DNA of 64,000 nucleotides from positions 248,001-312,000 of the forward strand of contig DATLYW010000048.1 of NCBI GenBank assembly GCA_035574315.1, given 5' to 3'. The position numbers were made by a program, and so were the translations under genes. Under the pieces are notes generated by a model. It had not been told where the DNA came from. It did no database searches and saw only the letters and a list, made by a program, of their open reading frames with translations. This DNA comes from Candidatus Zixiibacteriota bacterium (GTDB taxonomy: Bacteria > Desulfobacterota > Binatia > UBA9968). This document shows, piece by piece, positions 18,501-30,693 of this stretch; the first letter of the stretch is position 1; every line of letters starts with the position of its first letter.

Positions 18501-19661
18501 CTACTTAGAATTGCTCCCGGTCTTGAGCTGGCTGTGCTCGAGAAGCACATCGCGCTTCTCGCGAACGAGATTCCGTTCCTGCTCGAGGTAGCGCTCGACA
18601 GCGCCGCGGAAGCGCTCGTCGGTGAAGTAGTGAGCGCTGCGCGTCGGCTCGGGATCGAGCCCGCGAAGCTGTTTGAAGCTCCCGCCGGCTCCGGCCTCGA
18701 ACCGGCGCAGACCCGACCGGATGCAATGCTCGATCGCGGAATAGTAGCAAACGTTGAAGTGCAGGAACGGATGGTCCTCGAAGCTTCCCCAGTAGCGGCC
18801 GTACATGGCTGTGCGGTCGCGGACGTTGAACGTTCCGGCGATGACTTTTCCCCCCCGCTCCGCCACCATCAAACATAGATGGTCCGAAAAGCGCACCCCG
18901 ATCTCCTCGAAAAACTCCCGGTTGAGGTACTGCCTGCCGTAGTACAGCCGGTCGATGTGGGCCTTGTAGAGCCGGAACATCGTTCGCATCAACCCCGGCC
19001 GGAGATCCGCCCCTTCGACCGGTCGAATCGTGATGCCTCGCTCCGCGATCTCCCTGCGCTCGCGTTTGATCTTGTTGCGCCGCTCGCTGCGAAAGCTCGC
19101 GAGGTAATCGTCGAACGAAGAAAAATTCCGGTTCTGCCAGTGGAACTGGATTCCCAGCCGCGGCAGGAACCCGGCCGATTCCAGGGCTTCGCTCTCCTCC
19201 TCCAGGCAGAAGTTCACGTGCACCGACGATATCCTGTTGTCGTGGGCGATCTTGGCGAGCGCCCTTCCCATGAGCCGCAGCAGCGGCGCGCGGGGTTCGG
19301 CCGGGTCCGTGAGCAGCCGCGGGCCCGTAACCGGCGTCATCGGCACACCGATCAGCAGCTTCGGATAGTACGCGATCCCGCAGCGACGGGCGGCTTCCGC
19401 CCATTCATAGTCGAACACGAACTCGCCCATGCTGTGGAGCTTGAGGTACATCGGGCAGGCGCCTACCGCCCGCCCGCCCCGCTCGATCACCAGATGGTGC
19501 GGCACCCACCCCGTCTCCGGCCCTGCGCAGCCGGTCTGCTCCAGCGTATCGAGCCAGTCCCATTTCAGGAACGGCGAGCGGTCGCCGGCGAGACGGTCCC
19601 ATTCGGCCGCCGGGATTTCCGCGACTTTCCGCACGATCCTAAAAACGGTCTCGGCCGCCAT
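18501..19661 (-). CDS. COG3146 (DUF482) GNAT/FemAB-like acyltransferase
   Basis: A 386-residue cytoplasmic protein. The N-terminal half has FLKWDWLDTLEQTGCAGPETGWVPHHL, the central part FDDYLASFRSERRNKIKRERREI, and the C-terminal part GRYWGSFEDHPFLHFNVCYYSAIEHCI plus GAGGSFKQLRGLDP, all diagnostic of the COG3146/DUF482 family, whose GNAT-like fold relates it to FemAB peptidoglycan acyltransferases. The real substrate is unknown. It may be a separate transcript, divergent from the DUF1178 gene. Confidence 0.85.
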   Translation of the reverse strand: MAAETVFRIVRKVAEIPAAEWDRLAGDRSPFLKWDWLDTLEQTGCAGPETGWVPHHLVIERGGRAVGACPMYLKLHSMGEFVFDYEWAEAARRCGIAYYPKLLIGVPMTPVTGPRLLTDPAEPRAPLLRLMGRALAKIAHDNRISSVHVNFCLEEESEALESAGFLPRLGIQFHWQNRNFSSFDDYLASFRSERRNKIKRERREIAERGITIRPVEGADLRPGLMRTMFRLYKAHIDRLYYGRQYLNREFFEEIGVRFSDHLCLMVAERGGKVIAGTFNVRDRTAMYGRYWGSFEDHPFLHFNVCYYSAIEHCIRSGLRRFEAGAGGSFKQLRGLDPEPTRSAHYFTDERFRGAVERYLEQERNLVREKRDVLLEHSQLKTGSNSK

Positions 19662-19757
19662 CGAAGCCCCATCGTAACACGGGCCGAAGAGCCGTCAAAC
19701 CGCGGCACTTCCCGGGCAGCGGCCTCGACCGGACCGGATCGCTTGCAAGGTCCGGCC

Positions 19758-19786
19758 TTGACAAGTCGAGCCCGGAAACTTAATGA
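19758..19786 (+). promoter_or_regulatory. Probable promoter of the DUF1178 gene
   Basis: TTGACA at 19758-19763 followed after 17 bases by the weak -10 candidate TAATGA at 19781-19786. AGAGAGG just before the ATG at 19806 serves as ribosome-binding site. Confidence 0.4.
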
Positions 19787-19805
19787 TGCTAGCCAGAGAG
19801 GCTCC

Positions 19806-20261
19806 ATGGTTATCTACAACCTGGTCTGTAAAAAGAAGCACAGCTTCGAGGGCTGGTTCCCAAGCTTCGAGGAATTCGAGAAACAAGCCAAGAACCGGCA
19901 GATCTCCTGCCCTACCTGCGGCACAACGCGAGTGCAGAAGGTGCCGCACGCCTGTGCCGTGCACGTCAAAAAAGAAGATCGTGCCGTGCGGAAGCGCCCC
20001 GAGACGATGCCTCGGGCGGCGGCTCCGGAGCCTACGCCTTCGCCAGCCGACCTCAAAGAGATGCTTCTCCGCCTGCACCATTACGTCCGCGAGAACTTCG
20101 AGGACGTCGGCCCCCGGTTCGCCGAAGAAGCGAGGCAGATCTATTACGGGAAAGCGGAGGAGCGGCCGATTCACGGCACGGCCACGCCCGAGGAACGCTC
20201 CGAGCTGGAAGAAGAGGGCGTTCCTTTCGTGACGCTGCCGAAGCCCGTGCTGGATAGCTGA
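19806..20261 (+). CDS. DUF1178 family protein
   Basis: A 151-residue protein beginning MVIYNLVCKKKHSFEGWF, with SFEEFEKQ and a zinc-ribbon-like CPTCGTTRVQKVPHACAV, then a proline/alanine-rich linker and a conserved C-terminal part (VGPRFAEEARQIYYGKAEERPIHG). This is the standard architecture of DUF1178, a widely conserved proteobacterial family of unknown function. Cys8 with the CPTC pair could bind zinc. It precedes the aminotransferase gene by 110 bases. Confidence 0.9.
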   Translation: MVIYNLVCKKKHSFEGWFPSFEEFEKQAKNRQISCPTCGTTRVQKVPHACAVHVKKEDRAVRKRPETMPRAAAPEPTPSPADLKEMLLRLHHYVRENFEDVGPRFAEEARQIYYGKAEERPIHGTATPEERSELEEEGVPFVTLPKPVLDS

Positions 20262-20371
20262 GAGCGCGGCCTTTGCCGGCCAACGCTTTTCGTGTGCCCG
20301 CGGGGTGCCGGCAGGCGGCGCTCGAGAAGGTGTCCGTTCCGGGAGCGGCGGGGAATCCGGAGCAAGGGCTC

Positions 20372-21345
20372 ATGGCGAGCGTTCCTATTTTCACCTCGGC
20401 GGAAGCGCTGGCGCGCTTCAGCCGGGCGGTTCACCCGCGATCGGGCAATTTCTACGCGATGTACTCGAGCGTTCTCGGCGGGATCGTAACCGACCCCGCG
20501 TTGATGCTCGTGCCCCTCGACGACCACATGGTGCATCGCGGTCACGCGGTCTTCGACACGGCGGCGCTCGTCAACGGCATGCTTTACCAGCTCGACCCGC
20601 ACCTGGACCGCCTGCTGCGCTCGGCCAGGGAAGCCAGGATTCCGCCCCCCTACCCGCGGGAGCGCCTGCGAGAGATCATCCTGGAGACCGCGGCCGCGGG
20701 CGGCAGGAAGGATGGATCCGTGCGTTACTGGCTGTCCGCCGGCCCGGGAGGATTTGCGCTGGGTCCCGGGGAGTGCGCGGGTAGCAGTTTCTACGTGGTG
20801 GTTTTCAAACAGGAGACCTACCCCGAGCGTTATTACCGCGAGGGGATGAGGCTGGTGACGAGCACGGTTCCCATCAAGCCCCCTCTTTTCGCCCGTATCA
20901 AGTCCACCAACTACCTCCCCAACGTGCTGGTGGCGCTCGAAGCGGCCGACCGCGGCGCCGACAACGGGATCTTCATCGACCAGCGCGGCATGGTGGCCGA
21001 GAGCTCGAACATGAATGTGGCGTTCGTTACGCCGGAACGCGTCTTTCGCCACCCGCCCTTCGATGCGATTCTTTCCGGCATCACCATCCAGCGGGTCCTC
21101 GAGTTCGCTGAGCGCCTGGTGCGAGACGGGGAGCTCAGCGCTGTGCGCGTCGCCGACATACCCGTGGAGGAGGGACGGACCGCGGCCGAGATGATGCTGA
21201 TCGGGAGCTCCATCAAGATCGCCCCGGTCGTCGAATGGGACGGCCGCCCGATCGGCGACGGCAAGCCCGGGCCGATCGCGAGAAAGCTGCTCGAGCTCTG
21301 GGAGGCCGACGTCAGAAGCGGCGCCGGTCAGCTCGTTCCGGTTCC

Positions 21346-21358
<13 letters not shown>
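20372..21358 (+). CDS. Class IV aminotransferase (D-amino acid / branched-chain type)
   Basis: A 328-residue fold-type IV PLP enzyme. The N-terminal part has [21 protein letters not shown], the lysine likely to hold PLP is in [11 protein letters not shown], and [11 protein letters not shown] is the usual phosphate-binding segment. Family members are D-alanine aminotransferase, 4-amino-4-deoxychorismate lyase and branched-chain aminotransferases. The pattern looks closest to plant-type D-amino-acid transaminase relatives, but the substrate is not certain. The start [11 protein letters not shown] was chosen because upstream in-frame sequence looks non-coding. Its 3' end overlaps the convergent metH by 13 bases. 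Confidence 0.88.
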
Positions 21359-25040
<3,682 letters not shown>

Positions 25041-25044
<4 letters not shown>

Positions 25045-26024
25045 GCTTTGCTTTCCACGACCCCCGTCGGCCCCGGAACGACGGCACGCGCGACGAAAAT
25101 CTCGACCGGCCGGTTGCCGTTGCGCGCCATCCGCTCGCCGGCGTAGGAGCCGGTGAGGTTGAACTCCACGTCGACCGCTCCCGCTGCGCCCAGCCATCGA
25201 GCCATGGTCTCGTGCCCGAAACCGAGCCAGCGGTGCGCCATTTGCTGACGCATCCACAACTGCGTATGCTCCACGAGATCCACCACGATCACGCTGCCGC
25301 CGGGACGGACGATGCGGCGGAGCTCCGCAACCGCGCGCCCGGGATCCTCCAGAAAGTGCAGCACCATGACGCAGAAGGCGGCGTCGACGCCCGCCGAGGC
25401 GATCGGCAGATCCGCGGCGTCGCCGTAGAGAAACTCGACGTTGCGGACATGCTTTTCCTCCGCGATGGCCCGGGCGCGCCGCAGCATCTCCCGCGAGAGG
25501 TCGACGGCGATCACCTTTTGAGCGAAGCGGGCCAGCTCGAACGTGAGGCTCCCGGTGCCGCAGCCGACGTCCGCCAGCACCAGATTCCGCGGAAGAAGCT
25601 TCTCGATCGCGATCGACGCCACGCGATCGTCGAAGTAGTTCCGGCGGATCCGCTCCCAGTCCCCCGCAACCGCTTCGAAATAGCCGCGCGAGCGGCGCAA
25701 CCGCCGCCTGCGGCAGGCCTCGAGCCGGGCGCGGTCGTGCTTTGCCTCCGGCAGCTCGGCCAGACGCGATCGCAGCGAGGCAAAGATCCTGCGGGCCTCT
25801 TCGGTCATGTCGGGGCGCAGCGAAAAGTAAACCGAGGTTCCTTCCCGCCGATCCCGCACCAGCCCCGCGTCGCGCAAGATGGCGAGGTGACGGGAAACAG
25901 AGGATTGAACCGATTCCACGACTTCCTGGACTTCTCCCACCGTGAGCTCTTCTTCCGCGACGGCCGCTAGGATGCGCAGCCTCATCGGATCGGCAAAGGC
26001 TTTGAGCAACCGGACCAGCTCCAT
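25041..26024 (-). CDS. ArsR-family regulator fused to a SAM methyltransferase domain
   Basis: A 327-residue two-domain protein. Residues 1-90 form an ArsR winged helix ([23 protein letters not shown], then [16 protein letters not shown]). Residues 115-320 form a class I methyltransferase fold with [10 protein letters not shown] at 151-160 and [10 protein letters not shown]. No cysteine metal site is evident in the DNA-binding part, which argues against a metal sensor. Such fusions next to methionine genes recall SahR-type regulators that sense S-adenosylhomocysteine. I infer that it controls metH, whose ATG it overlaps, and possibly itself through the repeats just upstream. Confidence 0.9.
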
Positions 26025-26057
26025 AGATTATCGCAATATATAGATACTTCGATAGAT
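26023..26057. promoter_or_regulatory. AT-rich repeat region, candidate operator of the ArsR-methyltransferase/metH operon
   Basis: ATAGAT occurs three times in direct orientation, at 26023, 26040 and 26052, and TATCG (26029-26033) is mirrored by CGATA (26050-26054). The sequence is AT-rich in an otherwise GC-rich region and sits directly upstream of the regulator's start codon, where ArsR-type repressors normally bind. Confidence 0.5.
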
Positions 26058-26123
26058 GTTCAATGGCCTCTGAGGGAAGGCGACCTCGCCGGGACGCCTC
26101 CATGACGGAGAAAAGCTGCTAAG

Positions 26124-26543
26124 ATGGCCCCGAAAACCGACGAGACCAGGGATATGGACCGGCCGGATTACCTGTTCGTTTACGGAACGCTGCGCCGCGG
26201 CACGGCTATCCCGGCGCAGCACGCGTTGGAACGCCTGTCGACATTCAGCGGGACCGGGACGTTTCGAGGGGTGCTCTACGATCTCGGCCCATACCCCGGG
26301 GCCTGCCGCTCCCGAAACCCCAAGGCTTGCGTCAGGGGCGACCTCTACCGAGTGCACGACCCGGACAGGCTCTTTTCCTTCCTCGACGCCTACGAAGGCA
26401 GGCTCTTCAGGCGCGAGCGTGTCACGGTCCGCTCCGCGACGGGGGCAAGGGTCCGTGCATGGATCTATCTTTATCGCGGTCCGTTGCGAGGAGAGGCGAT
26501 CATCGAGGGGGGCGATTATCTCGCCCACCTGGCGCGATGCTAG
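26124..26543 (+). CDS. Gamma-glutamylcyclotransferase (GGCT/AIG2)-like protein
   Basis: A 139-residue GGCT-like protein with YLFVYGTLRRG, a YPGA segment and LDAYEGRLFRRERVTV, the latter holding the acidic residue usually catalytic in the family. Relatives release 5-oxoproline from gamma-glutamyl compounds or amines. The start could be 26124 or the internal Met at 26154, which lies closer to the conserved YGTL strand. It is divergent from the ArsR-methyltransferase gene, and its stop shares a CTAG with the convergent methyltransferase stop. Confidence 0.85.
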   Translation: MAPKTDETRDMDRPDYLFVYGTLRRGTAIPAQHALERLSTFSGTGTFRGVLYDLGPYPGACRSRNPKACVRGDLYRVHDPDRLFSFLDAYEGRLFRRERVTVRSATGARVRAWIYLYRGPLRGEAIIEGGDYLAHLARC

Positions 26544-27121
26544 CCCGGTTTTTGCGCGAAAATCCCGGCCCGGAACGCGGGCCGCCCGCCGTCGAAGAAT
26601 TTACCCTCGCGGTAGAGGAGAACGCGAAAATCGCGAAACATCGAGAGCAGCTCGTTGCGCTGTAGAAGATAAGCCGGGTTGCGCGGATGGCCGATCTCAC
26701 GCTGATCGATGAGATAGGTCTCGAAGACCACGAAGCCTCCCGGGACCAACGAGTTTTTCAGCGGCACGGTCAACGAGCGTTGCAGGTAATTGAAGTCGAC
26801 GACGAGCCGGTAGCGATTCTTCGGCAGCGGCTCCGACTCCAGGTCCGCCTGGCGCCAATCGACGCTCAGCCCGGCGCCGAGCGCACGACGGCGCGCTTCC
26901 GCGAGCGCGACCGGCGAAACGTCGACTCCCACGACCTCGAATCCGAGGGACGCGAGGAAAAGCGCGTTTCGCCCCTCGCCCGTGGCCACGTCGAGGGCCG
27001 GGCCGCGCGGAATGTCCCACCAGCCGCTCTCGAACACGCGCTTCAAAAAAGGAGACGGCTCGGAAGCCCCCGGCCCGGCCCGGTATCTGCGGTTCCACCG
27101 CTCCCGATCTTCCGTCGACAT
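26540..27121 (-). CDS. Class I SAM methyltransferase (TehB-like small type)
   Basis: A 193-residue methyltransferase beginning MSTEDRERWNRRYRAGPG, with PALDVATGEGRNALFLASLGFEVVGVDVSP as motifs I and II. The opening WNRRYR and the following layout are typical of small TehB/thiopurine-methyltransferase-like enzymes; the substrate is unknown. It is 41 bases downstream of comF in the same direction. The start was chosen at the WNxRY-type N-terminus; upstream in-frame sequence overlaps comF. Confidence 0.83.
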   Translation of the reverse strand: MSTEDRERWNRRYRAGPGASEPSPFLKRVFESGWWDIPRGPALDVATGEGRNALFLASLGFEVVGVDVSPVALAEARRRALGAGLSVDWRQADLESEPLPKNRYRLVVDFNYLQRSLTVPLKNSLVPGGFVVFETYLIDQREIGHPRNPAYLLQRNELLSMFRDFRVLLYREGKFFDGGRPAFRAGIFAQKPG

Positions 27122-27162
27122 TTTTTCGTGCAACCCGCAAAGGGACTGGAACGCGCCCGACG

Positions 27163-27927
27163 TTACACGGTGCGCGCCAGCGTGAGCACGCAAACCTCCT
27201 CCGCGCCCGCCCGCAGGAGCGCCCGGGCGCACTCGTTGACCGTGGCACCTGAAGTGTAGACATCGTCGATCAGGAGCACGCGCCGGCCCTCGAGCTCTGC
27301 ACCCTCCCGCACCGCAAAAGCTCCGCGCACGTTCCTCCTGCGCTCTTCCTCGCTCAGCTGCGTTTGCGGCGGGGTTTCCTTGACCCGTCGGAGGGCAAAA
27401 GGGTCCAGTGGAACAGCGTAGACGCGGCTCACCTGCCGGGCCAGGACGACCGACTGGTTGAAGCCCCGCCAGCGCAACCGCCTGGGGTGCAGGGGAACCG
27501 GAACGATCAGGTCGGAGGCGTACTGGGCCAGGAACCCGGCGCAGCCCAACGCCATCAGGCGCCCGAGCGGTTTCCCGAGAGCGATCTTGCGCCCGTACTT
27601 GAACCGGTGCAGCACTTCCCGCAGCGGCGCCCTATCGGTTTCCTCCCGCGGATAGCAGGCCCATGCCCTTGCCCTCGAAAAACGCGGTGGGCGGGCCAGG
27701 CAAGCGCCGCAACGGTGATCCCCGCCGCTGGCGTCGGGGAAGGGGCGACCGCAGATCGTGCAGAGCGGCGGCTGGATCAAGCGGATGCGCCCGCGGCACG
27801 GGACGCAAAAATACTCCGAATCGCTTCCCCGGATGCGCTCCCGGCAAGCGCGGCAACGTGGCGGGTACAGCCAGTCGATGAGGCGAGCGAAACGGTCCGC
27901 GGGAAAAGGATTGCGCCTCGGGATCAT
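27163..27927 (-). CDS. ComF family phosphoribosyltransferase-like protein
   Basis: A 254-residue ComF protein. The N-terminal zinc-binding part has CRACRERI, FCVPC, CTICGRPF and CGAC. The C-terminal part has the PRPP-loop LLIDDVYTSGATVNE. ComF proteins are needed for single-stranded DNA uptake during transformation and are linked to DNA recombination; the enzymatic substrate is not known. It follows gpmI by 37 bases in the same direction. Confidence 0.92.
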   Translation of the reverse strand: MIPRRNPFPADRFARLIDWLYPPRCRACRERIRGSDSEYFCVPCRGRIRLIQPPLCTICGRPFPDASGGDHRCGACLARPPRFSRARAWACYPREETDRAPLREVLHRFKYGRKIALGKPLGRLMALGCAGFLAQYASDLIVPVPLHPRRLRWRGFNQSVVLARQVSRVYAVPLDPFALRRVKETPPQTQLSEEERRRNVRGAFAVREGAELEGRRVLLIDDVYTSGATVNECARALLRAGAEEVCVLTLARTV

Positions 27928-27964
27928 GCGAGGTCCCGGTTCCGCTGCCGAGCGGCGCCGAGAA

Positions 27965-29509
27965 TCAGGAATGGACGATGAGCGAGCGGCCGGTCATGAT
28001 CTCTGGACGATCGATCCCGAGAAGCTCCAGAATCGTCGGCGCAACGTCGCTGGCGGTTCCCGTTCTGAGCGCGGCCCGGGTGCGCCCCTCGTCGATCAGG
28101 AAAAACGGCACTGGGTTCGTCGTGTGGGCCGTATGCGCCTTGCCGGTATCGTAGTCGATCATCTGCTCGATGTTACCGTGGTCGGCGGTGATGAGCACGT
28201 GCCCTTTTTCCGCGAGCGCGGCTTCGACGACCTTTCCCACGCAGGCGTCGATCGTTTCACACGCGCGCACGGCCGCGGCGAAATTCCCGGAATGGCCGAC
28301 CATGTCCGCGTTGGCGTAGTTGCCGATCACCAGACCGAAGCGACGCTCGTGCAGCATGCGAACCAGGGTCTCGGTAATCTGCGGCGCGCTCATCTCGGGC
28401 TTGAGATCGTAGGTGGGCACGTCCTTGGGCGAGGGGATGAGAATTCGCTCCTCGCCCGGGAATTTTTCCTCCTGCCCGCCGTTGAAAAAATAGGTGACAT
28501 GCGCGTATTTTTCAGTTTCGGCGATCCGCAGCTGCGGAATTCCGTGGCGGCTGGCGATCTCCCCCACGATCTCCTTGAGATCGCGCGGCGGGAACGCGAC
28601 CGGCAGCCTGAAGGTCTCGTCGTACTGCGTCATCGTCACGTACGCGGACAACTTGGGCCGCCGCTTGCGCGTGAAACCGTCGAAGTTCTCCTCCGTGAAC
28701 GCCCGCGTGAGCTGGCGCGCCCGGTCCGCCCGAAAATTGAAAAAGACCACTCCGTCGCCGCCGCGAATCAGGCATTCCGGAACCGCCGCCTCGATCACGG
28801 TCGGCAACACGAACTCGTCGCTGACGTTGGCGCGGTAGCTCTGGCGCACCCCCTCCAGAGCCGAAGCCGCACGGTTGCCGACGCCTTCGGTCAGGCAGAG
28901 ATACGCCTTTTCGGTGCGCTCCCAGCGCTTATCCCGGTCCATCGCGTAGTAACGCCCCGTCAAGGTCGCAATGCTCGCGTGGGGATAGGCCTTCAGCTTC
29001 TCTTCGAGATCCAGCAGGAACTGCTCTGCGCTGTGCGGCGGGGTATCCCGGCCGTCGAGAAAAAGATGGAGAAAGACCCGCGCGACCCGCTCGCGCCGGC
29101 TCATTTCGATCAAGGCTTCGAGGTGACGCTGGTGGCTGTGGACGCCCCCGTCCCCGAGCAGCCCCATCAGATGCAGCCGGCCGCTCGCCGTCCGGGTCTC
29201 GCGCATGCCGGCGCGCAGGACCGGGTTCTCGTAGAACGTCCCCTCGTCGATCGACTTATGGATGAGCGTGAGGTCCTGGTAAACGATGCGGCCCGCGCCG
29301 AGGATCATGTGGCCGACCTCGGAATTCCCCATCTGTCCGTCGGGAAGACCGACGTCGGTTCCCGAAACCGAGAGGCTCGAGACCGGGTAGCGGTCGCGTA
29401 ACGCGTCCATGTTGGGCATGCGCGCGTGGGCGATCGCGTTGCCCTCTTTTCTCGGGTTGATTCCGAACCCGTCCAGGATGATCAGAACGACCGGTCGCAG
29501 TGACGCCAC
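27965..29509 (-). CDS. gpmI: 2,3-bisphosphoglycerate-independent phosphoglycerate mutase
   Basis: A 514-residue Mn-dependent glycolytic mutase that interconverts 3- and 2-phosphoglycerate. The N-terminus has LIILDGFGINP (metal-binding Asp), and the catalytic serine lies in GQMGNSEVGHMILGAGR. The C-terminal metal-binding HGNIEQM and GNYANADMVGHSG motifs are intact. It follows rsfS with 29 bases between, in the rplU-to-gpmI block. Confidence 0.98.
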   Translation of the reverse strand: MASLRPVVLIILDGFGINPRKEGNAIAHARMPNMDALRDRYPVSSLSVSGTDVGLPDGQMGNSEVGHMILGAGRIVYQDLTLIHKSIDEGTFYENPVLRAGMRETRTASGRLHLMGLLGDGGVHSHQRHLEALIEMSRRERVARVFLHLFLDGRDTPPHSAEQFLLDLEEKLKAYPHASIATLTGRYYAMDRDKRWERTEKAYLCLTEGVGNRAASALEGVRQSYRANVSDEFVLPTVIEAAVPECLIRGGDGVVFFNFRADRARQLTRAFTEENFDGFTRKRRPKLSAYVTMTQYDETFRLPVAFPPRDLKEIVGEIASRHGIPQLRIAETEKYAHVTYFFNGGQEEKFPGEERILIPSPKDVPTYDLKPEMSAPQITETLVRMLHERRFGLVIGNYANADMVGHSGNFAAAVRACETIDACVGKVVEAALAEKGHVLITADHGNIEQMIDYDTGKAHTAHTTNPVPFFLIDEGRTRAALRTGTASDVAPTILELLGIDRPEIMTGRSLIVHS

Positions 29510-29538
29510 GGAACGTGCCTCGCGAAGAAACTCTCGCG

Positions 29539-29940
29539 TCAGGGATGATCGGCCGCGGCCCGCTGTCGGCCCGCCCAGGTGGAATAGGGCTCCGGCAGGG
29601 CCACCCTGGGAGCATGGCTCCAGAGGCCGTCGAGATCGTAAAAAGCGCGCACCGGTTCATAGAAGACGTGGACCACGACGTCGGAAAAGTCCAGCAGGAC
29701 CCAGTGCCCGCGACCGGCCCCTTCCACCGACGGAGCTCCGACCCGCGCCCGGTGGGCTTCCTCCTCGATTCCTTGCGCGATGCTTTGCACCTGGCGGTCC
29801 GATCGACCGGAGCAGATCACGAAATAGTCGGCGATCGAGGTCAGCTCGCGAACCTCCAGGACGGTCACGTCGCTGGCCTTTTTCGACAGCGCCGCCCGCA
29901 CGACCAAAAGCGCTTTATCCCAGGAGCCGGCCGAGGTCAA
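29539..29940 (-). CDS. rsfS: Ribosome silencing factor RsfS (Iojap)
   Basis: A 133-residue Iojap protein with KASDVTVLEVRELTSIADYFVI and the conserved HWVLLDFSDVVVHVF segment. RsfS binds ribosomal protein L14 and blocks subunit joining under starvation. Its ATG overlaps the nadD stop by four bases, in the order nadD-rsfS common to many bacteria. The rlmH gene that often follows is absent. Confidence 0.97.
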   Translation of the reverse strand: MTSAGSWDKALLVVRAALSKKASDVTVLEVRELTSIADYFVICSGRSDRQVQSIAQGIEEEAHRARVGAPSVEGAGRGHWVLLDFSDVVVHVFYEPVRAFYDLDGLWSHAPRVALPEPYSTWAGRQRAAADHP

Positions 29941-30605
29941 CTGGATCGCTTCTCCGCTCGCGGGCCGCGATAGAGCCCGTTCTTCTCGATGTACGCTTCG
30001 ACCTCCAAGGGAACCAGGTATCGGATCGACTGTCCGCGGCGTACCTTTTCGCGAATGGCCGACGCCGAGATGGCGAGATCGGTGAGCTTCAAGAAAAACA
30101 ACTGGGTACCACTCCGGTGCCGGTACAGCCTACGTCTGGAATCATAACAAAACAGCCGGCGCAGGGCAACGGAAGTCCCGCGGAAGGGATTCGAGTCGCG
30201 ACTTCCCGGCCGCGACGTGACGATGAAATTGCAGAGCGGAAAAAGCTCCCGGAAATCCTTCCACGAGTCGATCTCGCGGAAGGCGTCGAGCCCGAGAATA
30301 AAATAATACGTGTGCTTTTCCGCGGATCGCGCGAAGTGGCGCAGCGTGTCGATGGTGTACGAGACGCCCGCTCGCTCGATCTCGACGGTGGAAACCGCGA
30401 AAGCGCGATGCCGGGCGACCGCCAGTCGCACCATGGCGAGCCGGTGGCGGGCCGGAGTGATCGCCTGGCCGCGTTTGTGCGGCGGTGTCGAAGCGGGAAT
30501 GAAGAGAACCCGATCGAGGGCAAAGGCTTCCCGCACCTCCTCGGCGCTGCGGAGATGGCCCCAATGGATCGGGTCGAAGGTGCCGCCGTAGAGGCCGATC
30601 TTCAT
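29937..30605 (-). CDS. nadD: Nicotinate-nucleotide adenylyltransferase
   Basis: A 222-residue NadD that forms deamido-NAD from nicotinate mononucleotide and ATP. GGTFDPIHWGHLRSAEE is the nucleotidyltransferase phosphate loop at residues 8-24, and ISASAIREKVRRGQSIRYLVP is the C-terminal ISSTxIR-type motif. It lies between proA and rsfS, the usual location, and is coupled to rsfS by an ATGA overlap. Confidence 0.97.
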   Translation of the reverse strand: MKIGLYGGTFDPIHWGHLRSAEEVREAFALDRVLFIPASTPPHKRGQAITPARHRLAMVRLAVARHRAFAVSTVEIERAGVSYTIDTLRHFARSAEKHTYYFILGLDAFREIDSWKDFRELFPLCNFIVTSRPGSRDSNPFRGTSVALRRLFCYDSRRRLYRHRSGTQLFFLKLTDLAISASAIREKVRRGQSIRYLVPLEVEAYIEKNGLYRGPRAEKRSS

Positions 30606-30693
30606 CGAGCGCCGAACGCCCTTCCCGCGGCTGAACCGGGGCGGGCCGCAACGCTCCGCTTCGCGAGGCGGCGATGGATCGTTGTGGGCCGGT

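Noticed and set aside
26025-26123. Cobalamin or SAM riboswitch before the metH operon
   Set aside because: The 99-base gap is AT-rich, contains short repeats instead of a B12 box, and is too small for a cobalamin riboswitch.
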